Part shown: piece after piece, positions 8,509-16,296 of the stretch
How the letters are laid out: every line of letters begins with the position of its first letter
How positions within the stretch are numbered: position 1 is the stretch's first letter
DNA from: 73-13 sp035556075
GTDB lineage: Bacteria > Actinomycetota > Actinomycetes > Actinomycetales > Microbacteriaceae
Direction of reading: 5' to 3'
NCBI GenBank assembly: GCA_035556075.1
Contig: DATMFQ010000006.1
Location: 1-64,000 of the forward strand
DNA length: 64,000 nucleotides
The notes under the pieces: model-generated
Database searches by the model: none
Seen by the model: the letters and a program-made list of their open reading frames with translations, nothing else
Told to the model about the DNA's origin: nothing
Translations under genes and position numbers: made by a program

Positions 8509-9528
8509 TCAGGCGCGACCGGCGGAGCCGAGCTCCCGGGCGGCGAGGGCGACCCGCTCGGCCATGGCCGTCTCCGCGATCTTGCCCCAGGCGCGCGGGT
8601 CGTAGTACTTCTTCTCGCCGACCTCGCCGTCGATCTTCAGCACCCGGTCGTAGTGCTTGAGCATGTAGTCGACGACGGGGCGGGTGAAGGCGTACTGGGT
8701 GTCGGTGTCGACGTTCATCTTGATGACGCCGTGGCGCACCGCGGTCGCGATCTCCTCGGGCGAGGACCCGGAGCCGCCGTGGAAGACGAGGTCGAGCGGA
8801 TTCGGGCCGGTGCCGTACTTCGCCGCGATGCCTGCCTGGATCTCACCGAGGAGCTCGGGGCGGAGCTTGACGTTGCCGGGCTTGTAGACCCCGTGCACGT
8901 TGCCGAAGGTGAGCGCGGCGATGTAGCGGCCCTGCTCGCCGAGCCCGAGCGCGGCGACGAGCTGCTCGACGTCCTCGAGCGTCGTGTAGAGCTTCTCGTT
9001 GATCTCGGCGATGATCCCGTCTTCCTCGCCGCCGACGACGCCCACCTCGACCTCGAGGATGGCGCCGATCGAGTGCATGCGGGGCAGCAGCGCCTGCGCG
9101 ATCTCGAGGTTCTCCTTGAGTGGGACCGCGGAGCCGTCCCACATGTGGGACTGGAAGAGCGGCCCGCGCCCGGCGGCGACCTCCTCCGCTGAGTACTCGA
9201 TGAGCGGCTCGACGAAGCCCGCGAGCGCCTCCTTCGGGCAGTGGTCGGTGTGGAGAGCCACCGTGATCGGATACGACTTCGCGACCTCGGTCGCATACTT
9301 CGCGAAGGCGATCGCCCCGGTGACGCGCTGCTTGACGCTCGGCCCGGAGAAGTAGTCGGCGCCACCGGTCGACACCTGCAGGATGCCGTCGGAGCCCGCC
9401 TCGGTCAGTCCCTGCAGCACCGCGTTGATGGTCTGCGAGCTCGAGACGTTGATGGCCGGCAGCGCGTAGCCACCAGCCTTCGCCTTCGCGATGATCTCGG
9501 CGTACTGATCGGGGGTGGCGACGGGCAT
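8509..9528 (-). CDS. fbaA: Class II fructose-bisphosphate aldolase
   Basis: Zinc-dependent aldolase of glycolysis and gluconeogenesis: fructose 1,6-bisphosphate to DHAP and glyceraldehyde 3-phosphate. The 339-residue product has the metal and substrate motifs ALHTDHCPKE, GAILEVEVGVVGGEEDG and LVFHGGSGSSPEEI. Start ATG 9526-9528 is preceded by a good ribosome-binding site (AAGGAAGG). A -10-like TAGACT (complement of 9596-9601) gives a leader of about 60 bases. It is divergent from glpX, which acts on the same sugar phosphate. Confidence 0.96.
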   Translation of the reverse strand: MPVATPDQYAEIIAKAKAGGYALPAINVSSSQTINAVLQGLTEAGSDGILQVSTGGADYFSGPSVKQRVTGAIAFAKYATEVAKSYPITVALHTDHCPKEALAGFVEPLIEYSAEEVAAGRGPLFQSHMWDGSAVPLKENLEIAQALLPRMHSIGAILEVEVGVVGGEEDGIIAEINEKLYTTLEDVEQLVAALGLGEQGRYIAALTFGNVHGVYKPGNVKLRPELLGEIQAGIAAKYGTGPNPLDLVFHGGSGSSPEEIATAVRHGVIKMNVDTDTQYAFTRPVVDYMLKHYDRVLKIDGEVGEKKYYDPRAWGKIAETAMAERVALAARELGSAGRA

Positions 9529-9569
9529 GAAGCGGCCTTCCTTTGGCGTTCGGTGACGAATGCGCGGGA

Positions 9570-9637
9570 CCGGTCGGCAGCAACCGACCGGCTTCAGTCT
9601 ATGAGGACAGCCTGTCCGCGGCTGGGACGATTAGGCT
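9570..9637. promoter_or_regulatory. Divergent fbaA/glpX promoter region with a hairpin in the fbaA leader
   Basis: On the minus strand TAGACT (complement of 9596-9601) is the -10 candidate for fbaA; on the plus strand TAGGCT (9632-9637) is the -10 for glpX. An 8-base-arm hairpin, CCGGTCGG (9570-9577) with CCGACCGG (9584-9591) and a 6-base loop, would form the very 5' end of the fbaA mRNA. Confidence 0.6.
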
Positions 9638-9644
9638 CGGGGTC

Positions 9645-10640
9645 GTGCCGATCGATGATGCCCACGCCGACCATTTCGAGACCCCGGATCGCAACCTCGG
9701 CCTTGAGCTCGTCCGAGCCACCGAGGCCGCGGCGATCCGCGCGGTGCCGTGGATTGGCAAGGGCGACAAGAATGCGGCGGACGGCGCTGCGGTCGACGCG
9801 ATGCGGAAATTCCTCGGCACGGTCGACTTCGAGGGTGTCGTCGTCATCGGTGAGGGGGAGAAGGACAACGCCCCGATGCTGTTCAACGGGGAGGTGGTCG
9901 GCACCGGTCGCGGCCCGAAATGTGACATTGCGGTTGACCCGATCGACGGCACCTCGCTGACGGCGGCCGGTCGTTCGCACGCGATCTCGATGCTCTCGGT
10001 TTCCGACCGGGGCACGATGCTCGACGCGTCAAGCGTCTTCTACATGGACAAGCTCGTCACGGGACCGGCGGGCGCCGGGGTGGTCGATCTCGGGCAGTCG
10101 GTCGGCGACAACATCCGCGAGTATGCGAAGGCGCTCGGTCGTCCCGCCGGTGAGATCGTCGTCGCGGTGCTCGACCGGCCGCGCCACGAGGGCCTCATCG
10201 ATGAGATCCGCTCAGCTGGCGCCGGGACGCGGCTCATCCTCGACGGCGATGTCGCCGGGGGGATCAATGCGGTCGTCGAGGGGACCCGGATCGACATGTG
10301 TCTCGGCATCGGCGGCTCCCCGGAGGGGGTCGCGACGGCTGCTGCGGTCAAGGCGCTCGGCGGCTTCATCCAGGGCCGTTTCGCGCCGGCGGATGCCGCG
10401 GAGCGGGCGCGCGGCGAGGCTGCGGGGCTGCGCATGGACCACATCTACTCAGCGGACGAGCTGGTTCGTGGCGACAACACGATCTTTGTCGTGACGGGCG
10501 TGACGGATGGCTCGCTCGTCAAGGGGGTCGAGCGCAGCGGGAGTGTCATTCACACCGAGTCGCTCATTCTGCGCGGCCGCTCGGGGACGATCCGCCGCAT
10601 TCAGGCGACGCACCTCGCGTCGAAGTGGCTCGAGGACTGA
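9645..10640 (+). CDS. glpX: Class II fructose-1,6-bisphosphatase
   Basis: Gluconeogenic phosphatase that removes the 1-phosphate from fructose 1,6-bisphosphate. The 331-residue product shows WIGKGDKNAADGAAVDAM, VVIGEGEKDNAP and the catalytic DPIDGTSL, then GIGGSPEGVATAAAVKALGG. GTG 9645 is chosen because TAGGCT (9632-9637) ends seven bases before it and the family similarity begins at NLGLELVRATE soon after. The upstream in-frame extension lies in the fbaA leader region and is not needed. It ends 8 bases from the convergent DUF1295 gene. Confidence 0.95.
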   Translation: MPIDDAHADHFETPDRNLGLELVRATEAAAIRAVPWIGKGDKNAADGAAVDAMRKFLGTVDFEGVVVIGEGEKDNAPMLFNGEVVGTGRGPKCDIAVDPIDGTSLTAAGRSHAISMLSVSDRGTMLDASSVFYMDKLVTGPAGAGVVDLGQSVGDNIREYAKALGRPAGEIVVAVLDRPRHEGLIDEIRSAGAGTRLILDGDVAGGINAVVEGTRIDMCLGIGGSPEGVATAAAVKALGGFIQGRFAPADAAERARGEAAGLRMDHIYSADELVRGDNTIFVVTGVTDGSLVKGVERSGSVIHTESLILRGRSGTIRRIQATHLASKWLED

Positions 10641-10647
10641 GCCGCAC

Positions 10648-11466
10648 TCAGCTGGTGGCGCGCACGCGCCGCGTCCGCGGTGGGAACGGCACGATTGTCG
10701 AGGTCGTCGCCTGGTAGTCGGCGTATTCGGGGTACTTCGCCTTCGTGATCGACTCGGTGAAGGCGGTCGAGCCGATGAACAGGATCGTGAGCAGCGCCGC
10801 GCCGATGACGCTCCAGTGCAGGACCGTCCCGACCGCGACGGCGCCCATGAGGAAGAACACCCACCACTGGGCCTGCTCGAAGAAGAAGTTTGGGTGTCGC
10901 GAGGTGTGCCAGAGCCCCGACTGCAAGAACCTCGGGTTGGGTTCGCGGCCAGCGGCGACTTCGGCGGCCTTCCACTGGTGGAAGCGCCACTGCTGCTCAT
11001 CGGCCACCGTCTCGCCGATGAGCAGGGCGAGGAATGCGGCGGCGAGGACCCAATCCAGCGGTCCCATCGCGCTCTGGTACTGATACGCGACGAGGGCCGG
11101 CAGTGTGATGAGGACGAGGAGTGACTGCTGGAAGATGACGATGAAGCCGATGTTGAACAGCTCGAACTGCATCCGGCTCATTCGGCCGCGCAGCACCGCC
11201 CAGCGATAGTCCTCCATACCGGAGTAGCCGCCCTTGCGCGCGAAGTTGAAGGTGAGTCGTGCGCCCCAGAGGGTGACGAGGATCGCCATGACGAGGAGGC
11301 GAAGGTCGCTCAGCCCGGCGGCGACCGCGAAGATCCACACATAGACGACCGGCACGATCGACCACAGCCGATCAACCCAGGAGGTCTCCCGCGTGATGAG
11401 TGAGGTGATCCAGCAGAATGCTGCCGACGCGCCCGCGACGATGAGGACGATCAGGAGGGGGTCCAT
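10648..11466 (-). CDS. DUF1295 / steroid 5-alpha-reductase-like membrane protein
   Basis: Integral membrane protein of 272 residues with about six hydrophobic segments. The C-terminal part carries the DUF1295 pattern: EVAAGREPNPRFLQSGLWHTSRHPNFFFEQAQWW, where the His/Asn stretch is the presumed NADPH-site motif. SRMQFELFNIGFIVIFQQSLL lies in the middle. Related to isoprenylcysteine methyltransferase and 3-oxo-5-alpha-steroid 4-dehydrogenase folds; the real substrate is unknown. ATG 11464-11466 follows TAGGGT (complement of 11475-11480) at eight bases, so the transcript is probably leaderless. Confidence 0.85.
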   Translation of the reverse strand: MDPLLIVLIVAGASAAFCWITSLITRETSWVDRLWSIVPVVYVWIFAVAAGLSDLRLLVMAILVTLWGARLTFNFARKGGYSGMEDYRWAVLRGRMSRMQFELFNIGFIVIFQQSLLVLITLPALVAYQYQSAMGPLDWVLAAAFLALLIGETVADEQQWRFHQWKAAEVAAGREPNPRFLQSGLWHTSRHPNFFFEQAQWWVFFLMGAVAVGTVLHWSVIGAALLTILFIGSTAFTESITKAKYPEYADYQATTSTIVPFPPRTRRVRATS

Positions 11467-11477
11467 GGCGTACCACC

Positions 11478-12749
11478 CTAGGCCGATTCGGGGCGTTCGT
11501 CATCGAGGAACTCGGTGAGCGTCGGCGCGGTCTGCCCCAGTGCTGCCGGGTCCGGTCCCGTCAGCTCCGGCGCGGTGAACGCCCGCGGCCGTTCTTCGAT
11601 GGCCGGGGGCTCGGTGAGCACCGTCGTCTCGTCCAGATCCTCGAGCCGACGGGCCGTGACGAGCACGCGGGTCTCGAGTGAGGCGGCAAAGGCGTTGTAG
11701 CTCGCGACCGTGCCGTCGATCGATTTCCGGAGCCGGTCGGCGTGGCCGGCGAGTGTGCCGATTCGGCGGTAGAGCTCCCGGCTCAGGTCGAAGAGGCGCT
11801 TCGCATCCTCCGTGAGGACATCCTGTCGCCAGGTGTAGGCCACGGTCTTGAGCGCCGCCCAGAAGCTGACCGGTGAGGCGAGGACGATGCCTTTGCCGAA
11901 GGCGTGCTCGAGGAGCCCGGGGTCCGCGTTGAGCGCCGTCGCGAGCAGCGACTCATTGGGGATGAAGGCGATCGTGAAGTCGGGGCTTGCCGCGAGCCCA
12001 CTCCAGTACCCGCGCGCCGCAAGCGCATCGACGTGCCCCTTCACCTTCCTGGCATGTTGGGCGAGGAGTTGCTGCCGCCGGGCCTCCTCCTCGCCGGTGG
12101 CGGCCGCTGGCACGGCCGCGGCCTCGATGTAGTCGTTGTACGGGACCTTCGCGTCAACCGCGATCTGCTTGCCGCCCGGCAGATTGATGATCAGGTCCGG
12201 TCGCCGGGAGGTCTCGCCGACGGTGATCGTCGACTGCTCCGTGAAGTCAACGTGCGCGATCAGGCCGGCGCTCTCGACGAGGGTGCGCAGTTGCGTCTCG
12301 CCCCACACCCCGCGCACCGCGTTGTTCTTTAGCGCCGCGGCGAGCGACTCCGCGGTCGCTCGCAGGCGCTCTTCGCCCGCTGCCGCGGTCCGGAGTTGTT
12401 GCTGCAGCTCACCGTGCTGCTGCTGGCGCTGGGCCTCGAGCTCGGTGACCGTCGCCTGCATGGTGCGGAGCGTCTCCTGCACCGGGGACAGGGCCTGCAG
12501 CACCTTCGACTCAGTCTGTTGCTGCAGTAGGCGCTGCGCCGCATCACGCTCCCCGCGCTCGAGCAGCTCCCGGTACTGGGCACTCGAATTGCTCACCTGC
12601 GTCTCGAGCGAGGCGATGGTGGCCGTGGCGGCCGCGAGCTGCGCATTCGTCGACCGGCGAGTGAGCGCCCGGGTCAGGAGCCCGACGGCGGCAGCGCCGA
12701 CGACGAGTCCGAGGAGCGCACCGAGCAGTGCGGCGGCGAGGGGATCCAT
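11478..12749 (-). CDS. rmuC: DNA recombination protein RmuC
   Basis: RmuC family, implicated in limiting inversions at repeats; predicted PD-(D/E)XK-like nuclease core. The 423-residue product has an N-terminal membrane helix (LAAALLGALLGLVVGAAAVG), a glutamine-rich coiled coil around residues 40-140, then the family core with VRGVWGETQLRTLVESAGL, RPDLIINLPGGKQIAVDAKVPYNDY and FAFGKG-like downstream blocks. I chose ATG 12747-12749 rather than the longer frame because the membrane helix starts there and a CAGACT -10 (complement of 12756-12761) ends six bases before it. It is followed closely by the DUF1295 gene. Confidence 0.92.
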   Translation of the reverse strand: MDPLAAALLGALLGLVVGAAAVGLLTRALTRRSTNAQLAAATATIASLETQVSNSSAQYRELLERGERDAAQRLLQQQTESKVLQALSPVQETLRTMQATVTELEAQRQQQHGELQQQLRTAAAGEERLRATAESLAAALKNNAVRGVWGETQLRTLVESAGLIAHVDFTEQSTITVGETSRRPDLIINLPGGKQIAVDAKVPYNDYIEAAAVPAAATGEEEARRQQLLAQHARKVKGHVDALAARGYWSGLAASPDFTIAFIPNESLLATALNADPGLLEHAFGKGIVLASPVSFWAALKTVAYTWRQDVLTEDAKRLFDLSRELYRRIGTLAGHADRLRKSIDGTVASYNAFAASLETRVLVTARRLEDLDETTVLTEPPAIEERPRAFTAPELTGPDPAALGQTAPTLTEFLDDERPESA

Positions 12750-12801
12750 GGGGCGAGTCTGACAGCAGCCACCGACATCGCCGGGAGGGCTGACGGCGAA
12801 G

Positions 12802-13377
12802 CTACGCGGCGACGGCCGCGAGGTGTGACATGCGAGCACCGGCCGACGCGCCGAGCTCGCTGAGACTCATGGCGCCGTGCCGCTTCGCCGCATCGATGAT
12901 GATCCAGGCGCAGGCCTCCGCGTCGGCGAGCGCGTCATGGTGCGGGAAGTCGTCGAAGCCCGCGGCGCTCGCCGCCACCGGCAGGCGGTAGGAGTCGAGC
13001 GTGTAGGTCTTCCGCGCGACCTGCAGTGAGCACAGGTAGTCGAACTCGGGGATCGCGACGTCCGAGGCCCGACACGCCGCCGCGATGACGCCCATGTCAA
13101 AACCGGCGTTATGCGCCGTCAGCGCGTCGCCCTCGAGATACGCGAGCAACTCCGGCAGCTGGTCGACCCAGCGCGGCGCGTCGGCGACGTCCGCTTCGCG
13201 GATGCCATGAATGCGGGTGTTCCACTCATTGAAGCGGTCGTGCCCCTCCGGCGGTCGGATGAGCCAGCCCGCGCGGTCGACGACCTTGCCCCCGCGTACC
13301 TTCGCGAGCCCGACCGAGCAGGCACTCGCCGCGGAGTGGTTGGCCGTCTCGAAGTCGATTGCGGTGAAGTCGAGCAC
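12802..13377 (-). CDS. DEDDh-family 3'-5' exonuclease (DnaQ/epsilon-like)
   Basis: Single-domain exonuclease of 191 residues. All DEDDh residues can be seen: Asp and Glu in FTAIDFETAN, the second Asp in HNAGFDMGVI, and His...Asp in HHDALADAEACA. Such short proteins act in proofreading or repair; the partner polymerase is not shown by context. I favour GTG 13375-13377 (giving LDFTAIDFET right at the start) with TTGCAT (complement of 13384-13389) six bases upstream. A longer reading from ATG at 13441-13443 is possible but adds a low-complexity segment. Confidence 0.85.
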   Translation of the reverse strand: MLDFTAIDFETANHSAASACSVGLAKVRGGKVVDRAGWLIRPPEGHDRFNEWNTRIHGIREADVADAPRWVDQLPELLAYLEGDALTAHNAGFDMGVIAAACRASDVAIPEFDYLCSLQVARKTYTLDSYRLPVAASAAGFDDFPHHDALADAEACAWIIIDAAKRHGAMSLSELGASAGARMSHLAAVAA

Positions 13378-13530
13378 GCCCTCATGCAACGCCCCGCCAT
13401 AGACATTCGCCGGGAGGCGCGCCGGACTCGCGCCTCCCCGCATTCATCCCTCGATGTCAACCCGGTCACTCGACGGGGGAGCCCACTCGGGAGGAATGCG
13501 GACAGCCGCCCGCCGGTAGGCTGAGCGACC

Positions 13531-14607
13531 GTGGCACTCACCATCGGCATCGTCGGGCTCCCCAACGTCGGCAAGTCGACGCTCTTCAACGCGCTGACCC
13601 GCGCGAGCGTCCTCGCCGCGAACTACCCGTTCGCGACGATCGAGCCGAATGTCGGCGTCGTCGAACTGCCGGACGCGAGGCTCGGCAAGCTCGCCGAGAT
13701 CTTCGGGAGCGAGCGGATCCTGCCAGCGACGGTCTCCTTCGTCGACATCGCCGGCATCGTCAAGGGGGCGAGCGAGGGCGAGGGGCTCGGGAACCAGTTC
13801 CTCGCGAACATCCGCGAGGCCGACGCGATCGCGCAGGTCGTCCGAGGCTTCGCCGACCCGGATGTCGTCCACGTCGCCGGTGCCGTCGACCCGCACGCCG
13901 ACCTCGAGGTCATCACGACGGAGCTCGCGCTCGCGGACCTGCAGACGCTCGAGAAGGCGATCCCGCGCATCGAGAAAGAGGTCAAGGGCAAGAAGGCCGA
14001 CCCGGCGCTCCTGGCCGCGGCCATCGCCGCGCAGGCCTCGCTCAATGACGGCATCCCGCTGTCCCGCGCCACAGGCGTCGATCTCGCGCCGCTCAAGCCG
14101 CTCGGGCTCATGACCGCGAAACCGATCATCTACGTCTTCAACGTCGACGAGGACGTGCTCGGCTCGGCGTCGCGGCGTGACGAGCTCGCCGCTCTTGTCG
14201 CCCCCGCGAAGGCGGTCTTCCTCGATGCGAAGATCGAGTCGGAGCTCATCGACATGGCGCCGGAGGAGGCGGCCGAGCTGCTCGCGATGACGGGGCAGGA
14301 GGAGTCAGGGCTCGACCAGCTCGCCCGCATCGGCTTCGACACCCTCGGCTTGCAGACGTACCTCACCGCCGGCCCGAAGGAGGCCCGCGCCTGGACGATC
14401 CCGAAGGGCGCCAAGGCGCCGCAGGCAGCCGGGGTCATCCACACCGACTTCGAGCGCGGCTTCATCAAGGCCGAGGTCATCTCCTTCGACGACCTCGTCG
14501 AGACCGGCTCCGTCGCCGCGGCCCGCGCCGCCGGCAAGGCCCGCATCGAGGGCAAGGACTATGTGATGGCCGACGGGGATGTGGTGGAGTTCCGCTTCAA
14601 CGTGTGA
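13531..14607 (+). CDS. ychF: Ribosome-associated GTPase/ATPase YchF (OLA1 family)
   Basis: Obg-family P-loop protein that prefers ATP and binds ribosomes. The 358-residue product has G1 GLPNVGKST, the switch region ANYPFATIEPNVG, G3 DIAGIVKGASEGEGLGN and a C-terminal TGS-type domain ending VMADGDVVEFRFNV. GTG 13531 follows TAGGCT (13517-13522) by eight bases. The 113 bases after its stop (14608-14720) are AT-richer than the surroundings and hold three short inverted repeats, including TTACT/AGTAA, before the convergent methyltransferase. Confidence 0.95.
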   Translation: MALTIGIVGLPNVGKSTLFNALTRASVLAANYPFATIEPNVGVVELPDARLGKLAEIFGSERILPATVSFVDIAGIVKGASEGEGLGNQFLANIREADAIAQVVRGFADPDVVHVAGAVDPHADLEVITTELALADLQTLEKAIPRIEKEVKGKKADPALLAAAIAAQASLNDGIPLSRATGVDLAPLKPLGLMTAKPIIYVFNVDEDVLGSASRRDELAALVAPAKAVFLDAKIESELIDMAPEEAAELLAMTGQEESGLDQLARIGFDTLGLQTYLTAGPKEARAWTIPKGAKAPQAAGVIHTDFERGFIKAEVISFDDLVETGSVAAARAAGKARIEGKDYVMADGDVVEFRFNV

Positions 14608-14720
14608 GTAATGCTTACTTCTCGAGTAAATGAAATGAGACGCGTCCGCGTTTCGTGAAATTGATGCGTCACGTGATTGCCGAGTGACGTTGTCTGAGTC
14701 ACACGGCAGCTGGCCTGAAG

Positions 14721-15524
14721 CTACACCCGCACCAGGATTTCGGCGTGTGGCATGAGGAGCCACCCGTCGGGGTCGTCGGTCCAGTCTCGCCACGCCTGAG
14801 CGATCCGCTCGAGCCTGCCGGTGTCGGCAAGACCGAGCTGTCGTGCATTGTCGGCAAAGGCCGAGGCGACGGCTCGCTCCGCCCACATGCCACCCCACCA
14901 GGCTCGGTCCTCGTCCGACTCGAACAGCCACAGCGATGCGGAGCAGGCCACGTCGGTGAAACCTGCGGACCGTGCCCACGACTTGAGATGCCTTCCTGCC
15001 GCGGGTTCGCCGCTGATGCCGCGATGCACTTGCAAATAGAGGGTCAGCCAGTCGCTCAGCCCCTCGTGATGGGGCGCCCAGATGACTCCCTCGTAGTCGA
15101 CATCCCGCGCGGTCACGATCCCGTCCGGCTTCGCGACGCGGCCCATCTCACGCAGCACCGCCACGGGGTCGCTAACGTGTTGCAACACCTGGTGAGCGTG
15201 GACCACATCGAAGGAGTCATCGGCAAAGGAGAGCTCGTACGCATCGCCGACTTCGAAGCGCAGATTGTTTTGCCCAAGGGGTGCGTGATCTGAAGTGGCC
15301 TTCGCCACCACCTCCGCTGAGGCATCGATCCCGACGACCTGCCCAGGGGCGAGCCGTGCGGCAAAGTCGGCCGTGATCGTTCCCGGTCCCGCCCCGATGT
15401 CGAGGAGCGAGTCGCCCGCGGACAGGTGCGGAAGGAGGTGCGCGGCAGAATTATCGGCGGTGCGCCAGGTATGGGAGCGCAACACGCTCCCGTGGTGTCC
15501 ATGCGCGTAGGGATCAACGGCCAT
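14721..15524 (-). CDS. Class I SAM-dependent methyltransferase (UbiE/Methyltransf_11-like)
   Basis: A 267-residue cytoplasmic methyltransferase. Motif I is LLDIGAGPGTITADFA, motif II VVGIDAS and the post-I acidic pair is GDAYELSFADDSFDVVHAHQVLQHV. The C-terminal half (GEPAAGRHLKSWARSAGF) is typical of UbiE/arsenite-like small-molecule methyltransferases. The substrate cannot be read from the sequence. ATG 15522-15524 follows TAGCCT (complement of 15531-15536) by six bases, so it is predicted leaderless. Confidence 0.85.
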   Translation of the reverse strand: MAVDPYAHGHHGSVLRSHTWRTADNSAAHLLPHLSAGDSLLDIGAGPGTITADFAARLAPGQVVGIDASAEVVAKATSDHAPLGQNNLRFEVGDAYELSFADDSFDVVHAHQVLQHVSDPVAVLREMGRVAKPDGIVTARDVDYEGVIWAPHHEGLSDWLTLYLQVHRGISGEPAAGRHLKSWARSAGFTDVACSASLWLFESDEDRAWWGGMWAERAVASAFADNARQLGLADTGRLERIAQAWRDWTDDPDGWLLMPHAEILVRV

Positions 15525-15601
15525 GCATCGAGGCTAGCCACGCCGGTTCACCCTGCGAAGATGGGTTGACGAGTCTACTGTCGACGCGGAGGGAGTGTTC
15601 G

Positions 15602-16045
15602 ATGCGCATCGTGATCGGAGCACCGGGCAACGGCGTCGCGTTGAAGGACGCGATCAAGGCGGTCCTCGAGGCGGACCACAGGGTCGACGAGGTGATCGAC
15701 CTGTCGGAGCCCGACATCACGTACCCGGAAGTGTCGTTCCGGGCCGCGCGAGCGATCCTGGATGGGCGAGCGGATCGCGGGGTCTTGGTCTGCGGGACCG
15801 GGGTCGGCACCGCGATTGCGGCGAGCAAGGTTCGTGGCATCCGGGCCGCGACCGCGCACGATCTGGTGACGATCCGCGGGTCGGTGGAGAACTACGACGC
15901 GCAGATCCTGTGCATGGGGCAGAACGTGATCGCGCCGGCTGCCGCCGCGGCGCTCGTCGATGTCTGGCTCGACCTGCGGCACGATTCGTCGAGCGGGTAT
16001 GCGCCCAAGCTCGTCGAGATCAGTGACTTCGAAGCCGGCGCCTAA
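15602..16045 (+). CDS. RpiB/LacA/LacB-family sugar-phosphate isomerase
   Basis: Family members interconvert aldose and ketose phosphates, classically ribose 5-phosphate and ribulose 5-phosphate. The 147-residue product has VIGAPGNGVALKDAIKAVL, the catalytic Cys in RGVLVCGTGVGTAIAASKVRGIRAA and a C-terminal CMGQNVIAPAAA segment. The N-terminal IGAPGNG replaces the usual IGSDHAG, which removes the conserved Asp-His, so it may not be a standard RpiB; a LacAB- or erythrulose-phosphate-type substrate is possible. ATG 15602 is preceded by GGAGGGA. The last 4 bases overlap the small convergent gene. Confidence 0.75.
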   Translation: MRIVIGAPGNGVALKDAIKAVLEADHRVDEVIDLSEPDITYPEVSFRAARAILDGRADRGVLVCGTGVGTAIAASKVRGIRAATAHDLVTIRGSVENYDAQILCMGQNVIAPAAAAALVDVWLDLRHDSSSGYAPKLVEISDFEAGA

Positions 16046-16296
16046 TCAACGAGACGGAAGTCGCCGGTCGCCGCGAGCACCTGGGCGATGGCGTCTCGAT
16101 CGGGCGTGACGGATTGCTTGTGCTTCACGATCAACCGTGTCGCATCGGCGTCCGTGACCTCGAAGGTGGCCTGACCGAGGTCGAGCTCGGCGAAGATATC
16201 GAAGAGCGCCTGCAGCGCCTCACGCACCTGATCCTCGGTTTTCACGCCGCGCACCGTGAGCGTCGTGGACACGATGGGATCGTCGTACTCAGTCAT
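16042..16296 (-). CDS. Small protein coupled to the molybdopterin oxidoreductase gene, function unknown
   Basis: 84 residues: TLTVRGVKTEDQVREALQALFDI, then ATFEVTDADATRLIVKHK. The beta-alpha-beta spacing looks like a heavy-metal-associated (HMA/ferredoxin-like) fold, but there is no CxxC, so metal binding is not implied. Its ATG (16294-16296) shares a base with the TAA stop of the upstream oxidoreductase gene (TAATG), which indicates translational coupling and a role linked to that enzyme, for example assembly. I do not recognise a named family. Confidence 0.6.
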   Translation of the reverse strand: MTEYDDPIVSTTLTVRGVKTEDQVREALQALFDIFAELDLGQATFEVTDADATRLIVKHKQSVTPDRDAIAQVLAATGDFRLVD

